The translations under genes and the position numbers were made by a program. Under the pieces are notes generated by a model, which made no database searches, was not told the DNA's origin, and saw nothing but the letters and a program-made list of their open reading frames with translations. DNA of 51,463 nucleotides from Candidatus Aenigmatarchaeota archaeon. Its GTDB lineage: Archaea; Aenigmatarchaeota; Aenigmatarchaeia; GW2011-AR5. Positions within the stretch are counted from its first letter, which is position 1, and each line of letters opens with the position of its first letter. Positions 7,885-14,656 of this stretch are shown piece after piece. The stretch is taken from the NCBI GenBank assembly GCA_016180945.1, contig JACPAG010000006.1:1-51463 (forward strand). Direction: 5' to 3'.

Positions 7885-9636
7885 TTAGGGGATCTCGCTT
7901 TTTTGCATAGAAATATTGTCCAAATCTAGGGCGTCTTTTCCCGCTTTGATGCCCACTTTTACGCTTTCTCCCGGATGAAGTTCGCGTATTCTCGTCTTCA
8001 GGTCGCTGCTCTTCTCCCATATGGCGTCAAACATCTGCCTCATCAATTCTACCGTCCCTTTCTGGTTTGTGAGTATTGCAAAATCTTCCGGCGAGTTTAT
8101 GCCGGGCGAATCGTCCTTTATGTGAAGCAAAACAAGGCGTGAATTGTCAAAGCAGCCCATCACAGCATGGACATCATCGATGTGCCTTATCTCAACGCCC
8201 AAATCCATCGCCTCCCGTGCATTGCCCCCTGTGACAGGGGCCAGGCATCGGATTTTTACGCCACGTTTTTTTGCGTCAGCAAAGAGTTGCTTGAAATATT
8301 TGTGCATTCTTAAAATGCCATTCGGTGTTGTTGTGATTATGATTTCATGTCGCGACTTCTGTACGTAGTCCTTAATGAACTGGAACACGTTTTCCCTTCC
8401 TCTTACCTGCTTGACGCCCTCAACAGGCTTGTTCGTTTCTATTTCCATTATTTTCTCTTCCGCCGGTATCGCGGCATCCCATATATTTTCTACAAGTTCG
8501 CGCATGCGTCCTACAAGGCCGGGCACATTGCTCCTTATGAGTTCATTCGGGCTTTTGCCCTTTGTGTCCTTGGCAATCAGCAGGCAATCCGTGTCCGTCA
8601 ATACAACCCTCATTGGAAATTCAAAATGCCTCAGCTCAACAACATCGTTGAGCTCTTTTGCGTATTTCAGGTTTTCCTTTGTTACTATAACCAAATACCT
8701 CACGCGGACCCCCCGGCTTTTTAAATTGAGCAGCAGCTCTTTCCTTTTTTCAACAGCAGTCTTAAGCCCGTAGGATGTCACGCACGCTATCAGATTCTCT
8801 TTTGTGTTTTTCATGGCGTCCGTTATGCTTTCGAAAATATCCTCGTCGCCTTTTATTACCTCTGTCTTCTTTACAGGCTCCCCTTTTTCTATCTCGGCTA
8901 TGCGCTCCTCGGCCGAAGGTGCGTTAGCCCATGCGGAAAAGGCAAAGCCGTTCAGCAAAGCGACAAACTGCTCGTCCCTGCTGCAAAGTGCCATAGGCGC
9001 ATTGGTCTGGAAAACGCAGACGTCGCTGTTGTCCGCTATCGCTATCTTTACCTGCGTTTCCGTCTCGTAGTGGCGGATATCGGAAAATTTCATCCACTGT
9101 TTTACAGCGTTTTTGTTTTCCTTGGTTATGGGGCAGAGGACTTTAATCTCTGCCTTCGAGGATCTGGCAGTGTAGAAAAGCCTGCGCAAATCAGATGAGT
9201 TTATTGCAAGAACAACGGTTTTTCCCGCCTTTGAGATAAGCTCGTCTATTTTCTTGTGTATGATTCTCTTGGCGCGGAAGATCGTAAACTCCCCGACCTC
9301 CTTTCTTTTCGGCAGAGTCACGGAATTCAGGTAACCGGCAAGTTTTTCCTTCGTTTTCAGCAGCCGCTCGATGGTTTTTTTCCGGGTTTCTATGTAGTAA
9401 GAAACAGCGAGCTCGAAATCTACCGCCCTGAAACGCGTAACCTTTTCCGGCAGTATTTCAGCAAATCCCTTCTTGTGGAGCTCTTGCATGGTCTGATAAA
9501 TCTTGCTCCTCGGTATCCGCGATGCAGCAGCTATCTCCGACGCTTTCGCCTCTTTCAGCGACAACAGCGCCGTGTAAGCCTTCGCCTCGTTCCTCGACAA
9601 TCCGAATTTTCTCAGCTGCTGGAAAACGAGTTCCAT
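7885..9636 (-). CDS. TrmB-family transcriptional regulator with three tandem sensor repeats
   Basis: The N-terminal about 65 residues are a TrmB winged-helix domain (MELVFQQLRKFGLSRNEAKA, IPRSKIYQTMQELHKKGFAE), followed by a short coiled coil. The rest contains three related segments of about 150 aa, each ending in a variant of KIRCLAPVT...N...VEIRH (EIKVLCPITKENKNA, VRYLVIVTKENLKYA, KIRCLAPVTGGNAREA). These match the phospholipase-D-like C-terminal domain of TrmB regulators, normally present once. ATG at 9636 was chosen because the frame upstream reads through palindromic leader DNA. GGGAG precedes it. The ligand is unknown; related proteins sense sugars or redox state. Confidence 0.88.
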   Translation of the reverse strand: MELVFQQLRKFGLSRNEAKAYTALLSLKEAKASEIAAASRIPRSKIYQTMQELHKKGFAEILPEKVTRFRAVDFELAVSYYIETRKKTIERLLKTKEKLAGYLNSVTLPKRKEVGEFTIFRAKRIIHKKIDELISKAGKTVVLAINSSDLRRLFYTARSSKAEIKVLCPITKENKNAVKQWMKFSDIRHYETETQVKIAIADNSDVCVFQTNAPMALCSRDEQFVALLNGFAFSAWANAPSAEERIAEIEKGEPVKKTEVIKGDEDIFESITDAMKNTKENLIACVTSYGLKTAVEKRKELLLNLKSRGVRVRYLVIVTKENLKYAKELNDVVELRHFEFPMRVVLTDTDCLLIAKDTKGKSPNELIRSNVPGLVGRMRELVENIWDAAIPAEEKIMEIETNKPVEGVKQVRGRENVFQFIKDYVQKSRHEIIITTTPNGILRMHKYFKQLFADAKKRGVKIRCLAPVTGGNAREAMDLGVEIRHIDDVHAVMGCFDNSRLVLLHIKDDSPGINSPEDFAILTNQKGTVELMRQMFDAIWEKSSDLKTRIRELHPGESVKVGIKAGKDALDLDNISMQKSEIP

Positions 9637-9648
9637 AAAATTACTCCC

Positions 9649-9869
9649 ATACTGACAACTTAAGGGGGAGACACACTGACGCCTTCGGCGTCGGTTTGTT
9701 TTTGCTTTGCAGTCATAGTCATGCAAAGAACTAATTAAGTATAATACCTCTTTGCTGACTATATGTAAACCAAATAAGTAGGATACGTGTTTATTTATTT
9801 GGTTTACTACAATCCCCCAACGTTGAGCAATGGCATAACAAATGCCATTGCTCGTTAAGTTGTCAGTAT
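9649..9869 (-). ncRNA. large multi-branched palindromic leader of the TrmB-like gene
   Basis: A 15-bp perfect outer stem (9649-9663 with 9855-9869, ATACTGACAACTTAA and its complement) closes about 190 nt. Inside are GGGGGA/TCCCCC and four hairpins: GAGCAATGGCAT with its complement (loop aacaa), GTAAACCAAATAA with its complement, an ATAGTCA..CAAAGA stem, and GACGCC-ttc-GGCGTC. The stem ends directly at the ribosome-binding site of the regulator. TACTCCC occurs at both flanks (9642-9648 and 9874-9880). It may be a structured 5' UTR or a miniature mobile element with terminal inverted repeats; both are compatible with the sequence. Confidence 0.6.
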
Positions 9870-9984
9870 CAACTACTCCCTTTGAAAACTTCTTAAAAAC
9901 ACTTTTGAAAATTTTTGTCTTCCCTCCAGTAACAAAAATTTTCTGGCATAGCAGTGGAATGTCAGATTTCAATAATTGTCCCAT

Positions 9985-10132
9985 AGAGAAAACGAGATTT
10001 CAGCATTCCGCGTATTTTCACGATTTTTGTGTTATTTGTTACCCACGCTTGTGACAACTATTCCTTTTTATCCCACCCAGTGGATATGGCATTAGAGAAA
10101 TCGAAAGGAAATTGCATTTGCAGTTTAATAAT
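9985..10132. other. intergenic region between the TrmB-like leader and the small-gene cluster
   Basis: No gene is supported here. AT-rich sequence with a near-palindromic CAAAAATTTT stretch just before it (9908-9940) and no convincing TATA box. It must contain the divergent promoters of the regulator and the small-gene cluster. Confidence 0.4.
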
Positions 10133-10162
10133 ATGGCGCTCGACTGCGCGAAGCGCAGGGGA
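10133..10162 (+). repeat. TCGACT-hairpin-AGGGGA motif, copy 1
   Basis: ATGGCGCTCGA, hairpin CTGCGC-gaa-GCGCAG, then GGGGAGGTG, which is the ribosome-binding site for ATG at 10175. The initial ATGGC is in frame with that gene and could alternatively be its start. Confidence 0.75.
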
Positions 10163-10174
10163 GGTGTGGTGAAA

Positions 10175-10408
10175 ATGGACTTTGAACATGCTGTAAGTAC
10201 AGCCAATAGCCATCTTCTCAAGGCCAAAATAGCATATCTCGAATGCGACTGCGAAAAGAGCATAGCCCATGCGCTGATAGCAACGAATATCGCCACATTC
10301 ACCATATTCAACAAGGTCGGCGGAGCCGAGAAGATAATAGCTGCGACTGAAAGAAAAATAGCAGAATTGGAATCGCTAATGGATGCGGCAAAAAGAAAAG
10401 CAGTTTAG
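10175..10408 (+). CDS. hypothetical small helical protein, 77 aa
   Basis: Not recognised. Predicted all-alpha: a cysteine-bearing helix pair (LKAKIAYLECDCEKSIAHAL) followed by a charged C-terminal helix (KIIAATERKIAELESLMDAA). The layout suggests a helical-repeat or adaptor-like protein. ATG at 10175 follows GGGGAGGTGTGGTG with ideal spacing; if the upstream ATG at 10133 is used, the protein gains 14 residues encoded by the hairpin motif. It is first of three small genes, each preceded by the same hairpin motif, which suggests a cotranscribed set. Confidence 0.7.
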   Translation: MDFEHAVSTANSHLLKAKIAYLECDCEKSIAHALIATNIATFTIFNKVGGAEKIIAATERKIAELESLMDAAKRKAV

Positions 10409-10416
10409 TAAATAAT

Positions 10417-10446
10417 ATGGCGATCGACTAACCGGAGGTTAGGGGA
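10417..10446 (+). repeat. TCGACT-hairpin-AGGGGA motif, copy 2
   Basis: ATGGCGATCGA, hairpin CTAACC-gga-GGTTAG, then GGGGATGATG overlapping the start codon of the zinc-ribbon gene. The ATG of the motif would encode only MAID then stop. Confidence 0.75.
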
Positions 10447-10577
10447 TGATGAGACCAGACGAAGTCTATGCAGAAAAACACTGCCCCGGGTGCGGATCCC
10501 AGCATTTGGTGGTGGATAATAATTTCCGCTTCTGCATCGAATGCGGGGCCATAGTGGAAGAGCTTTTGGTGGTGTAA
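10446..10577 (+). CDS. micro zinc-ribbon protein, 43 aa
   Basis: The protein is a single zinc ribbon: KHCPGCGSQH, then FRFCIECGAIVEE, giving CxxC-x(14)-CxxC. The layout resembles the N-terminal ribbon of transcription factor B-like or ribosomal zinc proteins, but without any further domain. Two adjacent ATG codons (10446, 10449) are possible starts; AGGGG lies directly before them. It is the second gene of the three-gene small cluster. The function is unknown; nucleic-acid binding is typical for this fold. Confidence 0.75.
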   Translation: MMRPDEVYAEKHCPGCGSQHLVVDNNFRFCIECGAIVEELLVV

Positions 10578-10594
10578 GAAGCCAAAATTATAAA

Positions 10595-10626
10595 ATGGCG
10601 CTCGACTTTTGCGAAGCAAAAGGGGA
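10595..10626 (+). repeat. TCGACT-hairpin-AGGGGA motif, copy 3
   Basis: ATGGCGCTCGA, perfect hairpin CTTTTGC-gaa-GCAAAAG, then GGGGAGGTATATG. GGGGAGG is the ribosome-binding site of the zinc-ribbon gene at 10632. The motif ATG is out of frame with it. Confidence 0.8.
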
Positions 10627-10631
10627 GGTAT

Positions 10632-10766
10632 ATGTCCCTGTCCGAATGCTGCAGCACAGAAATGGTTGTAACCATGGAACTTGGCCGCTTTGTGGAAATG
10701 AAATGCGCAAAATGCGGCGACCTTGTTTACCTGAAGCAGTATTCCAAGAATTATTCATACTTATAA
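10632..10766 (+). CDS. micro zinc-binding protein, 44 aa
   Basis: Starts MSLSECCSTEMVVTMELG and contains MKCAKCGDLVYLK. It is clearly related to two tandem genes at 49664-49804 and 49827-49970: all three share CC-x(2)-EM, (E/L)LGRF(I/V)E, CxxC and D(I/V)VY(V/L)K. The N-terminal Cys pair plus CxxC would bind one zinc ion. ATG at 10632 follows GGGGAGGTAT from the hairpin motif. The function is unknown; it is a lineage-type micro-protein family seen three times in this window. Confidence 0.78.
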   Translation: MSLSECCSTEMVVTMELGRFVEMKCAKCGDLVYLKQYSKNYSYL

Positions 10767-10768
10767 AT
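10761..10768 (+). promoter_or_regulatory. TATA box of the AlaX gene
   Basis: TTATAAAT is centred about 25 bp before the ATG at 10789 with no ribosome-binding site between, which predicts a leaderless transcript. It overlaps the stop codon of the previous small gene. Confidence 0.55.
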
Positions 10769-10788
10769 TTTCCCTTCAATTTATTCCC

Positions 10789-11484
10789 ATGCAAGCGCTT
10801 TACATGAACGATTCTTACTTGAAAGAATTCTCGGCAGTTGTCGTTAGAGTTGACGGCAAATACGTGGTTCTGGACAGGACAGCTTTCTATCCGAACAGCG
10901 GCGGCCAGCCGCATGATTCGGGAAAATTAATTTCTGGCGGCGAAGAATACAACGTCGTCTATGTGGCAAAAATTGACGGCGTCATAAGTCACGAAGTGGA
11001 CAAGCAGGGATTGAAAGTCGGCGATTCCGTTCGCGGCATAATAGACTGGGACAGGCGATATACGCTGATGCGCATGCATACGGCTGCGCACCTGCTGAGC
11101 GCCGTATTCCACAAGGAAGCCGGCGCACTGATAACCGGAAACCAGCTTAACGTAGACCAGTCGCGAATAGATTTTTCATTGGAAAATTTCGACAGGTCGC
11201 GGATTGCTGAATACGTCAGGACAGCGAACGGCATAATAAAAAAAGAACTGCCGGTTGCCGTGCGTTTTATCAGGAAAGAAAATATGACAGGCGATTTGAT
11301 AAAACTGGCCGGGGTACTGCCGCCGGATGCGGATGAAATCCGCCTTGTTGATATAGCCGGCATTGATGTTCAGGCGGACGGCGGCACCCATGTAAAGAAT
11401 ACGGCAGAAGTCGGGGAAATAGAAATAGTGAAAATGGAAAACAAAGGCAAGAGCAACCGCAGGATTTACTTTACAGTGAAGTAA
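10789..11484 (+). CDS. alaX: AlaX-type alanyl-tRNA editing hydrolase
   Basis: Free-standing editing domain that removes serine or glycine mis-attached to tRNA-Ala. The 231-aa length fits the medium AlaX-M class, with an N-terminal barrel (DRTAFYPNSGGQPHDSG) and the catalytic zinc motif HTAAHLL (His-x3-His). The second zinc motif reads QADGGTHVKNT; alanyl-tRNA synthetase has Cys where this has Asp, a variant I believe occurs in archaeal AlaX proteins. It is leaderless, directly behind the zinc-ribbon gene. It is followed by a hairpin cluster that could define its 3' end. Confidence 0.93.
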   Translation: MQALYMNDSYLKEFSAVVVRVDGKYVVLDRTAFYPNSGGQPHDSGKLISGGEEYNVVYVAKIDGVISHEVDKQGLKVGDSVRGIIDWDRRYTLMRMHTAAHLLSAVFHKEAGALITGNQLNVDQSRIDFSLENFDRSRIAEYVRTANGIIKKELPVAVRFIRKENMTGDLIKLAGVLPPDADEIRLVDIAGIDVQADGGTHVKNTAEVGEIEIVKMENKGKSNRRIYFTVK

Positions 11485-11498
11485 TTGTAGCTTTTCAT

Positions 11499-11632
11499 TG
11501 TTTTCTTTGCTCAGAAAGCATTCGCTTTCTGGCAACTCAAGAAGCTTTTGCTTCTTCGAGTTTCCGCAAGCGATTTTCGAAACAACTAGACGCACAGATG
11601 TGCGTCAGCTCATTCAAAGAAAAGGGCTTTTC
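11499..11632. repeat. multi-hairpin cluster behind alaX
   Basis: An outer stem TTTTCTTTG/CAAAGAAAA closes the hairpins CAGAAAGC-attc-GCTTTCTG, AAGAAGC-ttt-GCTTCTT (with flanking AACTC/GAGTT) and GACGCACA-ga-TGTGCGTC. The last is a copy of the GACGCAC module also found at 15671, 18893 and 46836. No gene is supported here. Confidence 0.65.
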
Positions 11633-11649
11633 CAAAATGTTTATAGCTG

Positions 11650-11740
11650 ACCAACTTAATATTTAGGTATAACTATAAGTTGGTCACATATAGTAAACCA
11701 AATTATAATATTCTGTTTCTTTATTTGGTTAACTATATAT
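11650..11740 (+). ncRNA. structured leader of the MAKKKKR micro-ORF
   Basis: Two long inverted repeats lie in tandem: GACCAACTTA/TAAGTTGGTC (10 bp) and ATATAGTAAACCAAAT with its complement (16 bp, one mismatch). The arm GTAAACCAAAT also occurs in the TrmB-like leader at 9767-9779. This may be a hairpin pair or a set of operator sites. A TATA-like box overlaps the right end. Confidence 0.5.
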
Positions 11741-11742
11741 AC
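11732..11742 (+). promoter_or_regulatory. TATA-like box before the MAKKKKR micro-ORF
   Basis: ACTATATATAC is placed about 45-50 bp before the ATG at 11786, giving a predicted start near 11767 and a short leader that contains GGGGTGAT. It sits on the right arm of a long inverted repeat, so protein binding or cruciform formation there would affect transcription. Confidence 0.5.
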
Positions 11743-11785
11743 AACCCCTCGACATATAATTAATATTCAATTGGGGTGATTATGA

Positions 11786-11809
11786 ATGGCAAAGAAGAAA
11801 AAGAGATAA
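11786..11809 (+). CDS. micro-ORF, MAKKKKR
   Basis: ATG at 11786 is preceded by TTGGGGTGATTATGA, a strong ribosome-binding site with good spacing, and reads MAKKKKR then TAA. Upstream ACCCC (11744-11748) could pair with GGGGT and hide this site. T-rich DNA follows (11830-11848), a possible terminator. An overlapping ATG at 11782 opens a hydrophobic 49-aa frame, but its spacing to the ribosome-binding site is too short. With the 9-codon ORF at 7379 it forms a pair of lysine/arginine-only micropeptides in separate small units. Confidence 0.45.
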   Translation: MAKKKKR

Positions 11810-12150
11810 GCTGGTTATTCCTGAAAAGTTTTTTAAATTTTTTATTATTTGTGCTCTTTCGGTTTTCTTTTTCCTTTGATTTGATGTTACGTTTGAAAAT
11901 ATCTTCGTGTGTAGTACTCGACGACCTTTAAATAGATTTTCCTTATAACGTATACGCAAGGATGCTATAAGCCAATTTATAAAGAGGCATCCTTAGTAAA
12001 AATCGCCTTAACCTAGTATAGACCAGTAAAACATTCGAAGAACAAAGTTCTTCGATGCACCAAAGAACCGGAGGTTCTTTGCGTGTGGGATACGCACTTG
12101 CAATAAGCGTTGCAAGGGGTATTAAGGGGATGTAAAAACGAGGTTAGTAA
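11810..12150. other. intergenic region with hairpins before the 46-aa zinc protein
   Basis: Contains AAGGATGC/GGCATCCTT (11959-11996), two linked hairpins CGAAGAAC-aaa-GTTCTTCG and CCAAAGAACC-gga-GGTTCTTTG (12034-12082), and CTTGCAA/TTGCAAG (12097-12116). TTAAATAGA at about 11929 and TTATAACG at about 11943 are TATA candidates. TAACCT at 12009-12014 can pair with AGGTTA of the downstream ribosome-binding site (weak, 6 bp). Confidence 0.5.
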
Positions 12151-12291
12151 ATGGATTTCAGACCAAGAGAAATGCACAAGGCAGTCTGTTCGGACTGTGG
12201 CGCTGAAACAGAAGTTCCTTTCAAACCGACTGAAGGAAGGCCTGTTTATTGCAGGGAGTGCTTCTCAAAGAAAAGACAGAGAAGATTCTAA
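12151..12291 (+). CDS. micro zinc-ribbon protein, 46 aa
   Basis: MDFRPREMHKAVCSDCGAET followed by PFKPTEGRPVYCRECF and a basic tail KKRQRRF. This is the CxxC-x(n)-RPVYCxxCF zinc-ribbon pattern common in small archaeal and bacterial proteins of unknown function, often thought to bind RNA or ribosomes. ATG at 12151 follows CGAGGTTAGTAA. It is preceded by a long hairpin-rich leader and followed 14 bp later by the convergent DUF1405-like gene. Confidence 0.82.
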   Translation: MDFRPREMHKAVCSDCGAETEVPFKPTEGRPVYCRECFSKKRQRRF

Positions 12292-12305
12292 GTAAATTAG
12301 AAGAC

Positions 12306-13010
12306 TTATTCTGGCAGGAAACTTTTTGGTTTTATTTTTTTAATTATACATTTTACATACGGTATTAGCCAGTGCTTTCTGCAGCATTGCCAATAGAAAA
12401 CCAGTGGCAGTATAGTTGTCATGGCGAAGCTTTCTATCAGCAGATAGCCGTTATACGCATTGGACGGCAGTCTCGGCAGCGTGCCGAAGAAATAGTCGAG
12501 TATGTCGTTAATCAGGAAAAAGAGCAGCACAACAGCCAAACCGGACATTCTGGGCCTTAGCCTTGCAGTTAATATCATACCCTCCAGAATCATCCCTATG
12601 TGCAGCGGGAAATTTATCGAATAGATTACAGGCGAGACGGCAAAGAAATAATCCCGGAACATGATTATAACGAGCGCTGTCCAGAACCCGTATTTTACCA
12701 GCCCCATGATTGCAAGGAATAAAAGCCATTGCGGCATTTTTTTGTTATAGTACAAAAAGTACGAAACAAAGACAAAAAGCAGGACAGACAGCGGCGAATC
12801 CAGCGTGAATATCCACAGGTAGAAAGGCGTTGCAACAAGCTGGTGCCAGTAGTAATAAATGCCGTACAGGAAGCCGGTAAAGTTTATTATGGCTAAGGAT
12901 ACTAGCAGGCGCTTGTTCTGTAGGATTGATTCTGAAAACCGGGTGAAGCCCATAGGGCTTATTTGTGCGCGTAGATTAAAAAATAAGTTATAGTCATACT
13001 TCAGATTCAC
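12306..13010 (-). CDS. DUF1405-like multi-pass membrane protein
   Basis: A 234-aa protein with about six or seven hydrophobic segments. The pattern resembles DUF1405 (YpjA) proteins: NFTGFLYGIYYYWHQL, FTLDSPLSVLLF, FPLHIGMILEGMIL, LINDILDYFFG. The function of that family is unknown. The GTG start at 13010 directly abuts the stop codon of the upstream gene (13011), so the two are translationally coupled. The C-terminus is basic and probably cytoplasmic. Confidence 0.8.
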   Translation of the reverse strand: MNLKYDYNLFFNLRAQISPMGFTRFSESILQNKRLLVSLAIINFTGFLYGIYYYWHQLVATPFYLWIFTLDSPLSVLLFVFVSYFLYYNKKMPQWLLFLAIMGLVKYGFWTALVIIMFRDYFFAVSPVIYSINFPLHIGMILEGMILTARLRPRMSGLAVVLLFFLINDILDYFFGTLPRLPSNAYNGYLLIESFAMTTILPLVFYWQCCRKHWLIPYVKCIIKKIKPKSFLPE

Positions 13011-13778
13011 CTACTTCTTCTTGGCGCTAAGCCAGAAATTGGCAAATGCAGAATATGAGAACAGTGTAGTGTACGCGCTTATCAGGGATTCCAGAATCAA
13101 GACTATAGGGTCTGCACTACTTCCAATTACATAGGTGAATGTTACAGGCAGTGAGAGAAGACCTATGCCAATAGCTATGATTGCGTACAATATCCAGAAT
13201 ATGAACATGCTCAGCTTGTTCCTTCTGACAACAGATGCAGAAGCTTTTATTGAACCGAAAACGCCAGCGTTGCCCAAAACGGCTATATAAGGGACAAGAG
13301 AGACGAAGAAGACTGCAACAAACAGGACTGCGAATCCGATTGCCATGCCAGCCAGAACTGTCAGAATGTTTCCGGAAGCCGATAGTCCGGCAGAACCAAG
13401 CCCGACGACGGCAATCAGAGGCATAGCCGCAAGCAGCAGAATTGCCGTCACCAGGAGATACGTGCCGAGCAGTCTGAGAAATCTCTTTTTCGCCGCCGGC
13501 AAGCTAGCCGCCAAAGATTTTCTGCCGCCGGAAAAGTATTTTGCGGCATTATCGATGTACAAGCCCATGAAAAAAGTTGTGATTAAAATGCTTATTATTG
13601 CGACAGGTATGAGGTTTACGCCAACTGTTATTAATGAGGTTATTTCAGACGGATTCGTCAGCGCAGCGATATAAAATCCGGAATATGACAGCGCAGCATT
13701 AACAGCAAACATCAGGACAAAGACCTGCAGATTAAGAGGATATTTGATTGCCTTGGAGAATATTTTCTCGAAATCCAT
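13011..13778 (-). CDS. multi-pass membrane protein of unknown function
   Basis: A 255-aa protein with six hydrophobic segments, a basic loop (YFSGGRKSLAASLPAAKKRF) and the pattern of archaeal polytopic proteins in which GSIKASASVVRRNKLSMFIF precedes a late helix. This resembles the membrane domain of YIP1/DUF7847-type proteins, assigned on general pattern only. It is the first gene of a two-gene unit with the DUF1405-like protein. The start ATG at 13778 has a TATA-like TTATAAGC on the minus strand near 13798-13805, a region shared with the divergent orphan gene. Confidence 0.7.
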   Translation of the reverse strand: MDFEKIFSKAIKYPLNLQVFVLMFAVNAALSYSGFYIAALTNPSEITSLITVGVNLIPVAIISILITTFFMGLYIDNAAKYFSGGRKSLAASLPAAKKRFLRLLGTYLLVTAILLLAAMPLIAVVGLGSAGLSASGNILTVLAGMAIGFAVLFVAVFFVSLVPYIAVLGNAGVFGSIKASASVVRRNKLSMFIFWILYAIIAIGIGLLSLPVTFTYVIGSSADPIVLILESLISAYTTLFSYSAFANFWLSAKKK

Positions 13779-13798
13779 GCTTATATTTTGGCGTGGCG

Positions 13799-13807
13799 CT
13801 TATAAAG
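13799..13807 (+). promoter_or_regulatory. TATA box of the 87-aa orphan
   Basis: CTTATAAAG lies about 26 bp before the ATG at 13830, predicting a leaderless transcript. The same AT-rich stretch could serve the divergent membrane-protein operon. Confidence 0.5.
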
Positions 13808-13829
13808 ATTTCTCTGGTAAATATCTCGC

Positions 13830-14093
13830 ATGGTTGGACCTGAAGGGCTTTTATTTACTTTTGTCGCTTCGTTTAGGGACCCAGAGCGCAGAAAAGAGGC
13901 TGCATCTTACTGCTTTCAGAAGGGATATTTGCATCCAACAGAGCGATATTTCAATGGACTTGGATACAATCCAGATGAACTGAAACAAGTACAAGTTAGT
14001 GGTGAAGTGGCAGACGCCGTTGAACAATTTTATCAAGGCGCAAGAACGGGTTTCGAGATTGGTATGCGGCATTTAGGTAGAAGTCTTTCTTAA
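13830..14093 (+). CDS. hypothetical protein, 87 aa
   Basis: Not recognised. A soluble, mixed protein with one Cys (ASYCFQKGYLHPTERYFNGLGY) and a C-terminal helix (GEVADAVEQFYQGARTGFEIG). It is supported by the TATA box at leaderless spacing and by being the only sensible frame here. Its last 21 bp overlap the 3' end of the convergent acetyltransferase gene. The function cannot be inferred. Confidence 0.55.
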   Translation: MVGPEGLLFTFVASFRDPERRKEAASYCFQKGYLHPTERYFNGLGYNPDELKQVQVSGEVADAVEQFYQGARTGFEIGMRHLGRSLS

Positions 14094-14558
14094 CACTTTT
14101 ACAGGAATGCCGCCTGCAAACGCATTCTCTGGAACGTTTTCGTTTACAAGCGACATGGCCGATACAGTTGCATTGTCGCCAATCGTTACCCCTGCAAGCA
14201 CCGTCGAGTTGGCGCCCACCATAACGTTCTTGCCTATTTTGACTTTTCCTATCCGCAGTTCCTTAATCAAAAATTCATGCGCCAGTATGGTGCAGCCGTA
14301 CCCGATAATCGTGTTATCGCCTATCTCTATGAGTTCCGGAAAAAGTATATCAAATGTGACTTTGTAGGCGACAGAAACGTTTTTTCCTACCTTAATGCCG
14401 ATGGCACGGTAAAGCTTGTTCTTCAGCCCCAGCGGCATGTATTTTGCAATTTCTATTGCTATTATGTTTCTTAGAACCTTCAAAGGATGCGCGTGCTTTG
14501 GCCATTCCAGTAACGAATTGCCGTCTCCTGCATATTTGTACTTAGTTAAGCTTCTCAT
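14073..14558 (-). CDS. hexapeptide-repeat acyltransferase (left-handed beta-helix)
   Basis: A 161-aa member of the LbH acetyltransferase superfamily. The hexapeptide repeats are visible as IEIGDNTIIGYGCTILAHE, VKIGKNVMVGANSTVLAGV and IGDNATVSAMSLV, followed by the cap AGGIPVKVL. The His in ILAHEF fits the catalytic position. Family members O- or N-acetylate sugars or other small molecules using acetyl-CoA. The acceptor is unknown. It stands alone, convergent with a small orphan gene. Confidence 0.88.
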   Translation of the reverse strand: MRSLTKYKYAGDGNSLLEWPKHAHPLKVLRNIIAIEIAKYMPLGLKNKLYRAIGIKVGKNVSVAYKVTFDILFPELIEIGDNTIIGYGCTILAHEFLIKELRIGKVKIGKNVMVGANSTVLAGVTIGDNATVSAMSLVNENVPENAFAGGIPVKVLRKTST

Positions 14559-14624
14559 AGCAAAGATTTGAAGAAGAAGCTTAAAATAACATTGGAAAAT
14601 AAAATAGCATTTCTTGGATGTTAA

Positions 14625-14633
14625 GTTTATAAC
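14625..14633 (+). promoter_or_regulatory. TATA box of the 62-aa orphan
   Basis: GTTTATAAC is about 27 bp before the ATG at 14657, with no ribosome-binding site in between, predicting a leaderless transcript. Confidence 0.5.
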
Positions 14634-14656
14634 CTTTAATTGAATAGTAATCTACG

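Noticed and set aside
9637..9984. In-frame N-terminal extension of the TrmB-like regulator (about 116 residues)
   Set aside because: It reads through the palindromic leader DNA, has no domain similarity, and the winged-helix domain starts naturally at ATG 9636 with GGGAG upstream.
10595..10807. 88-codon frame beginning MALDFCEAKGE from the hairpin motif
   Set aside because: It overlaps the zinc-binding gene at 10632 in another frame, is not conserved with the two tandem homologues, and runs into the alaX start.
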